A DNA stretch of 64,000 nt. It comes from Levilactobacillus tangyuanensis (lineage in GTDB: Bacteria; Bacillota; Bacilli; Lactobacillales; Lactobacillaceae). The stretch's first letter is position 1. Every line of letters begins with the position of its first letter. Below, one piece after another: positions 59,965 through 64,000 of this stretch. The position numbers and the translations under genes are program-made. Location of the stretch: NCBI RefSeq assembly GCF_003946545.1, contig NZ_RHOA01000010.1, positions 1-64,000 of the forward strand, in the 5' to 3' direction. Below the pieces are notes generated by a model. That model was not told the origin of the DNA, did not search any database, and was given only the letters and a program-made list of their open reading frames with translations.

Positions 59965-60291
59965 TTACTTAAATCTTTCAAACCGATGAATCAATTCTGC
60001 CTCAGAAGTGGTCAGATGACCCTTCAACTGGGCAATCAGCCGCTTACCCACGAGCCGGTCGTTGGCCCGAATCCCCGTCACACAGAGATCAATCAGGGCA
60101 AACATCACCGTCACCATGACGGCCTGTTGGCGACTAAAGGCCACGTTAAACAGCATCACCACTTGGCTACTAAACGCCAACTGGAGAATGCCGTAGATCA
60201 CCAATGTATCCGGGACCAGTTGGAGAATGTTCAACCAGCGTAACCGGCAAACAACTCCCCGTAATTGTTGAATAATCTCTTGATGACTCAT
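59965..60291 (-). CDS. Small membrane protein of unknown function
   Basis: 108 residues. Two hydrophobic stretches (about 25-48 and 57-72), a basic middle (GIRANDRLVGKRL) and a soluble C-terminal end. GAGGAC upstream of the ATG, which abuts the sirtuin gene 10 bp upstream. I do not recognise the family. Confidence 0.65.
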   Translation of the reverse strand: MSHQEIIQQLRGVVCRLRWLNILQLVPDTLVIYGILQLAFSSQVVMLFNVAFSRQQAVMVTVMFALIDLCVTGIRANDRLVGKRLIAQLKGHLTTSEAELIHRFERFK

Positions 60292-60301
60292 GGTTTAGTC
60301 C

Positions 60302-61000
60302 TCATACCCGAAGTTCATCAAAGAAGGTCGTGGCATCTGCCTTGACCATTCGATAGTCAAACCCCAAGTCCAATTCTTCCTGATTGACCACGACGACCGG
60401 CGCCTGGTCATTGCGGTAGTCCAGCAGCCCAGCAAATGGGTAAACTCGCATGGACGTCCCAACAATCACGACCAGATCGGCCTGAGCCATGGCACCCACG
60501 GCCCGTTGCACATTGAGTTGATTTAAGCCTTCTTCATAAAGCACCACGTCCGGTCGTAACCAGCCACCATCGGCATCATGATACGGCGACTTCAGGTAGT
60601 CGTGCCAATTAACCTTAGCACCACACACCTGGCAATAGACTTGATAAAGATTGCCATGAAATTCCACTAGATGTTGACAGTCAGCAACGTTATAAAGGTT
60701 GTCGATGTTTTGGGTCACGACCGTTGCCCGGTTAGCCTGCGTCAATGCGGCCTGCTTTTCATGAATCACATTGGGCTTGGCATCCGGGTAATACAGGTTT
60801 GATTTGACATAATCGTAAAAGACCTGTGGTTCCTGGACGAGGCAAGTATGACTGAGATAATATTCAGCGTTCCGGTGACCCTTATACAGCCCATTCTTCG
60901 ACCGATAATCGGGAATTCCCGACGGTGTCGACACACCCGCACCCGTCAAGAATACGATGTGCTGCGCTTGATCAAAGGTTGCTTGTAACTCTGCATCCAT
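60302..61000 (-). CDS. NAD-dependent deacylase (sirtuin family)
   Basis: 232 residues. NAD-binding motifs GAGVSTPSGIPDYRS and TQNIDNL, catalytic His in EFHGN. The first zinc pair CxxC is present (YCQVCG); the second pair, normally CxxCGG before the RPDVVLY segment, reads HDADGG, so the zinc site looks incomplete. The start ATG has AAAGGA 8 nt upstream. Family enzymes remove acyl groups from lysines; the target is unknown. Confidence 0.88.
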   Translation of the reverse strand: MDAELQATFDQAQHIVFLTGAGVSTPSGIPDYRSKNGLYKGHRNAEYYLSHTCLVQEPQVFYDYVKSNLYYPDAKPNVIHEKQAALTQANRATVVTQNIDNLYNVADCQHLVEFHGNLYQVYCQVCGAKVNWHDYLKSPYHDADGGWLRPDVVLYEEGLNQLNVQRAVGAMAQADLVVIVGTSMRVYPFAGLLDYRNDQAPVVVVNQEELDLGFDYRMVKADATTFFDELRV

Positions 61001-61027
61001 TGCCATCATCCTTTCAAATCATTCTGA

Positions 61028-61993
61028 CTAACGGAGAATATAGGGCATCTTCAATTGCTTGAAGAGGTCTTCGACCGTCATTGCGTAAATTTTCGTGTAG
61101 TAATCTGGTGTATCATCCTTTGGTGCTGGTGAAGGAAGCACAAAGGCATTTTGATTATCCGAGCGGTTGAAACCAACGTAGGCCCGGCGCTGGGTAGTCT
61201 TGTCGTGCATATCTGAATGGTACAATTCGAAGATCTGCTTAACGGATAAGCCCAGTTGACGCTTTGACAAGACACTGGACAACGTAGTGAACTCGGTGTT
61301 GTGCAGTGCTGGCAAATGCCAGGCCTCTAGTTGAGCATCAAAGGCCTTGAACAACTTGACCACGTTGCGCCGTAGCGTAAACGGTGAGTCAACGGGCTTT
61401 TCGGTAATAACGCCGTACAACTTCTGAGCGGCCGCAAAGCTAACCGGATAGTCCTGCTTGAACTTGGCCATCACGGCTTCATCGTCGGGGCCGAAGAAGA
61501 CCAATGCATCCAACAGGGTCAGCGTCCGTAAGGTCATCTCGTCATCAACGGGGTCGGGTTCCGGCTTGATCGTGGCCTGAACACCCGCGAGGTAAAGGTC
61601 CTTGATGGCTGGCGTAATCAAGCCGTGCTTTTCCTGTTCCTTGACCACTACGATATGACTCACGATGTCATAGAGCTCCGTGCCCATAATCATGAGTTGT
61701 TCATCCAATTGTGGTTGACCCGTGGTTAAGGAGAAGAAGACTTGTGGGAACCCGGACAAGATCATTAGTAAATGCAAGAGCTCATGGGAAGCCGTGTAGT
61801 TAGGCGCCGTTAAGTCGGCTACCTGGATGGCAATATCCTTGCCGACCTGCATCTGTTGGGCCTGGTCATGACGAACGTAGCCCGCTTGAAGTTCCCCGAT
61901 AAATTGAACTTCAACTTTTCCTGGATAAAGTGCGTTGACCTGATTCAACAGGTCCTGAACAGCATCATTTAATTTAATATCTTCGGCTTTCAT
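61028..61993 (-). CDS. HExxH-containing protein of unknown function
   Basis: 321 residues, soluble, no signal peptide. The segment ASHELLHLLMILSGFP has a zincin-type HExxH (His, Glu, His near residue 70), suggesting a metallopeptidase-like fold, but no clear third ligand is seen. In lactobacilli genes of this kind have been given the vague label IpaB/EvcA; I cannot support a function. Between mvaA and the sirtuin gene; weak ribosome binding site. Confidence 0.7.
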   Translation of the reverse strand: MKAEDIKLNDAVQDLLNQVNALYPGKVEVQFIGELQAGYVRHDQAQQMQVGKDIAIQVADLTAPNYTASHELLHLLMILSGFPQVFFSLTTGQPQLDEQLMIMGTELYDIVSHIVVVKEQEKHGLITPAIKDLYLAGVQATIKPEPDPVDDEMTLRTLTLLDALVFFGPDDEAVMAKFKQDYPVSFAAAQKLYGVITEKPVDSPFTLRRNVVKLFKAFDAQLEAWHLPALHNTEFTTLSSVLSKRQLGLSVKQIFELYHSDMHDKTTQRRAYVGFNRSDNQNAFVLPSPAPKDDTPDYYTKIYAMTVEDLFKQLKMPYILR

Positions 61994-62008
61994 GTCGGTT
62001 AAGGTCCC

Positions 62009-63274
62009 CTATTTCTTTAAATTTTCAGCACGGACGGCCGCAAGGGCTGCCTGTGCCTGTTCAATGGTCGGTTGTGTTTGATCGGCCAGCCGCTCAGCGA
62101 CTGCCGCCACTTCTGTTCCCTTAGCGCCAACCGACAGCGCGAGGGATTTTAATTGTAAATGCATGTGACCCTTCTGAATCCCATCCGTGACCAGCGCTCG
62201 AAGCGCCGCCACGTTTTGGGCCAACCCAACGGCCGCCGTGATTCCCATCAACTGGCGAACACTAGTCACCTTGGCAATCAGCTGGTTCACGGTGACCAGC
62301 GGTAGGACGCGAGTGGCCCCGCCCACCACGCCAAGCGTTAGTGGAATCGTCAATTCACCATGGAGATTCTGGTCGTCATCTAACCACCAGCGACTCACGC
62401 CCTGGTAGCGGCCACGACGACTGGCATAGGCATGCACGCCACTCTCGACAGCCCGCCAATCGTTTCCCATTGCCAGAACGACGGCATCGATACCGTTCAT
62501 GATGCCCTTGTTATGGGTCACCGCCCGGTAGGGGTCAATCTGAGCATAGTCGCTGGCCGCACAAATTCGCTGAGCCACCGTCAGCCCCGGAATCGTCTTG
62601 GTTTTCATCTGGTCGGCTGGGACTACACAGCTTGCGGTCACTAAACTTCGGGTCGCAAAGTTACTGAGGATACTCATGAGAATATCCACATCCAACTGCG
62701 AGCGAATGTAAGTCGCCACGGCCTCCGCCATGGTATTCACCAGATTGGCACCCATGGCCTCGCTGACGTCCACGAACAGATCGAGCGAAACCCAATCCGG
62801 CCGCATCAAGCGAACGCGAATAGACCGCGCCCCACCACCACGTCGTTTAATCGATGGATGGGCGGCATCGGCTACCGCTAGTAGCGTTGCTTCGTGGTCT
62901 TGCAACCATTGCCGAAGGGCCGGTTGGTCACTCACGTGTTGAAAGACAATCTGCCCCATCAACTCGTGATTGGCCACTACCGTCGTAATGCCCTGTGGAC
63001 TGCTGAGCAGGCGACCACCATTACTGGCTGCCGCAATGACGGAGGGTTCCTCCGTCACCATGGGCACGGCCACCGCCTGGCCATCCACTTGAAGGTTAAC
63101 TGCGACGCCCTCCGGTAAACCATAGGTCGTCAGATAATTTTCAATGAGATCTTCGTCAGTCGTTTGCCGGTGCGTGGCTAAAGTGGCCAGCTGATCCGCC
63201 GTTAAATGACTGGCCTTGGCCAGCTGATCCCGCCGGGCACCATATGGTTGCCGATAAAATGGCGTCTGATCCAT
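62009..63274 (-). CDS. mvaA: Hydroxymethylglutaryl-CoA reductase, class II
   Basis: Reduces HMG-CoA to mevalonate for isoprenoid and undecaprenyl synthesis (421 aa). Conserved EEPSVIAAASNG, the NAD(P) region DVSEAMGANLVNTM and KGIMNGIDAVVLAMGNDWRA (in part). Annotated as the degradative (class II) form by similarity, although in lactic acid bacteria it acts in synthesis. AGGAGG before the ATG; 10 bp after the ppx-like gene. Confidence 0.94.
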   Translation of the reverse strand: MDQTPFYRQPYGARRDQLAKASHLTADQLATLATHRQTTDEDLIENYLTTYGLPEGVAVNLQVDGQAVAVPMVTEEPSVIAAASNGGRLLSSPQGITTVVANHELMGQIVFQHVSDQPALRQWLQDHEATLLAVADAAHPSIKRRGGGARSIRVRLMRPDWVSLDLFVDVSEAMGANLVNTMAEAVATYIRSQLDVDILMSILSNFATRSLVTASCVVPADQMKTKTIPGLTVAQRICAASDYAQIDPYRAVTHNKGIMNGIDAVVLAMGNDWRAVESGVHAYASRRGRYQGVSRWWLDDDQNLHGELTIPLTLGVVGGATRVLPLVTVNQLIAKVTSVRQLMGITAAVGLAQNVAALRALVTDGIQKGHMHLQLKSLALSVGAKGTEVAAVAERLADQTQPTIEQAQAALAAVRAENLKK

Positions 63275-63284
63275 GTTAATCCTC

Positions 63285-64000
63285 CTAGCGTTGACTCAGG
63301 TATTCGGAAATGATGCCCTCTCTGACACCACTTTCGGAAAAGACCACGCGGTCCGAATCTAACATTTGTAAGAGCGTCACGAGGGGCAACATCCCTCCGA
63401 TAATAATATCCGCCCGTTCGGCCTCAAGTCCAGAGATTCGCTTACGTTCCGCGAGTGGTACCCGCAATAAACGCTCGAAGGTCCGCAGAACTTGGTCCGT
63501 GGTTAACCGATAGCCGTGAATGTTTTCGACATGCAGAATCTTTTGTTGTTGTCGATTCATCCGGGCTAACGTCCGGTTCGCCCCGCCCAGCAGGACCAGT
63601 GGCAGATGCTTAGCATCGTTCAACCACCAAATATCCTGGAGCCGTTCTCGCAAAAAGACTTGAGCGGAAAACAAATCGACGGCCGTTACCCGATCGTCCA
63701 GATGAAATTGCTCAGACAGGTTGACGGCACCAAACGGCACGCTAATCAAATTAGCATCCTTACCATTCTTCACATGAACTAATTCACAACTAGCCCCACC
63801 CGTATCGAGCAACAGGCAATCCTTAATCTTTAAACGATTGACGGCACCCAGGTAGTCATAGTAAGCCTCCTGATCGCCAGACAAGACTTCCAATTGAATA
63901 TCGGTGGCCGAAGCCACCCGTTCCAGGAATTCATCGCGGTTACGGGCCTGACGAACGGCCGCGGTCGCGATACCACGAACCACTAGGTTAGGCAGGTGTT
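63285..64000 (-). CDS. ppx: Exopolyphosphatase/GppA family protein (5' end missing)
   Basis: The N-terminal part lies beyond the window edge; about 238 residues are present, reading through 63983 to the end. ASKHA-fold phosphatase: GIATAAVRQARNRDEFL, the second phosphate loop LLLDTGGASCELV and the end segment VVFSESGVREGIISEYL. Degrades polyphosphate or pppGpp. Upstream of mvaA with 10 bp between. Confidence 0.9.
   Translation of the reverse strand, partial: HLPNLVVRGIATAAVRQARNRDEFLERVASATDIQLEVLSGDQEAYYDYLGAVNRLKIKDCLLLDTGGASCELVHVKNGKDANLISVPFGAVNLSEQFHLDDRVTAVDLFSAQVFLRERLQDIWWLNDAKHLPLVLLGGANRTLARMNRQQQKILHVENIHGYRLTTDQVLRTFERLLRVPLAERKRISGLEAERADIIIGGMLPLVTLLQMLDSDRVVFSESGVREGIISEYLSQR

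Overview
The window is chromosomal DNA from a lactic acid bacterium of the Lactobacillaceae, most like the Levilactobacillus/Lactiplantibacillus branch. The evidence is the gene content and order (mfd-spoVB-like-S4-divIC-S1-tilS-hpt-ftsH-hslO; purR-glmU-prs; metG-tatD-rnmV-rsmA-veg-ispE; rpoE-pyrG), an L-lactate dehydrogenase, WxL surface proteins, a type B L31, strong AGGAGG ribosome binding sites and many TGnTATACT extended -10 promoters. The assignment is made by eye from sequence, not by a database search. Most genes lie on the minus strand.

Layout. 1-240: tandem promoters and leader of a ribosomal RNA operon that runs leftward out of the window. 313-12854: a long minus-strand housekeeping run for protein quality control, purine salvage, tRNA modification, RNA binding, cell division, lipid-linked export, transcription-coupled repair and peptidyl-tRNA recycling. 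13153-16613: ldh, an L,D-transpeptidase and a CBS-domain c-di-AMP-type regulator on the plus strand. 16682-22214: a PemK/MazF toxin with a small partner, alr, acpS, the helicase cshA and murF. 22500-25397: an unknown gene, htpX-lemA and a low-molecular-weight phosphatase. 25459-32056: an accessory cell-surface locus with a lectin-like WxL protein, a four-gene csc-type cluster (small LPXTG-like protein, two WxL proteins, DUF916/DUF3324 protein) and a class A sortase. 32206-33844: rpmE2 and a MurA paralogue with Asp in place of the fosfomycin-target Cys. 33971-37031: a TetR regulator divergent from an ABC transporter, with a clear palindromic operator. 37090-40027: pyrG, rpoE and a DUF1934 gene, with what looks like a complete CTP-sensing pyrG attenuator. 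40234-44097: a LipL-like octanoyltransferase, an HD phosphohydrolase and two tandem Cof-type HAD phosphatases. 44549-48269: a DUF3899 protein, prs, glmU and purR. 48451-50856: a zinc-type ABC transporter with a Zur-box palindrome. 50948-56890: alpha/beta hydrolase, uracil-DNA glycosylase family protein, ispE, veg, rsmA, rnmV and tatD. 56956-64000: metG, DUF72 protein, small membrane protein, sirtuin, HExxH protein, mvaA and a ppx/gppA-like gene cut by the window edge.

The most unusual signal is a family of three intergenic elements of about 170-190 bp (44121-44307 plus, 51983-52155 plus, 52508-52695 minus). They share the same multi-stem fold while the stem sequences differ by compensatory changes, and they keep constant loop motifs (CCAAAGGGCGG-like loop, TCC/TCC internal loop in two copies, CCnCCTCYGGCT tail). 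This looks like an uncharacterised structured RNA or RNA-like mobile repeat. I do not recognise its family.
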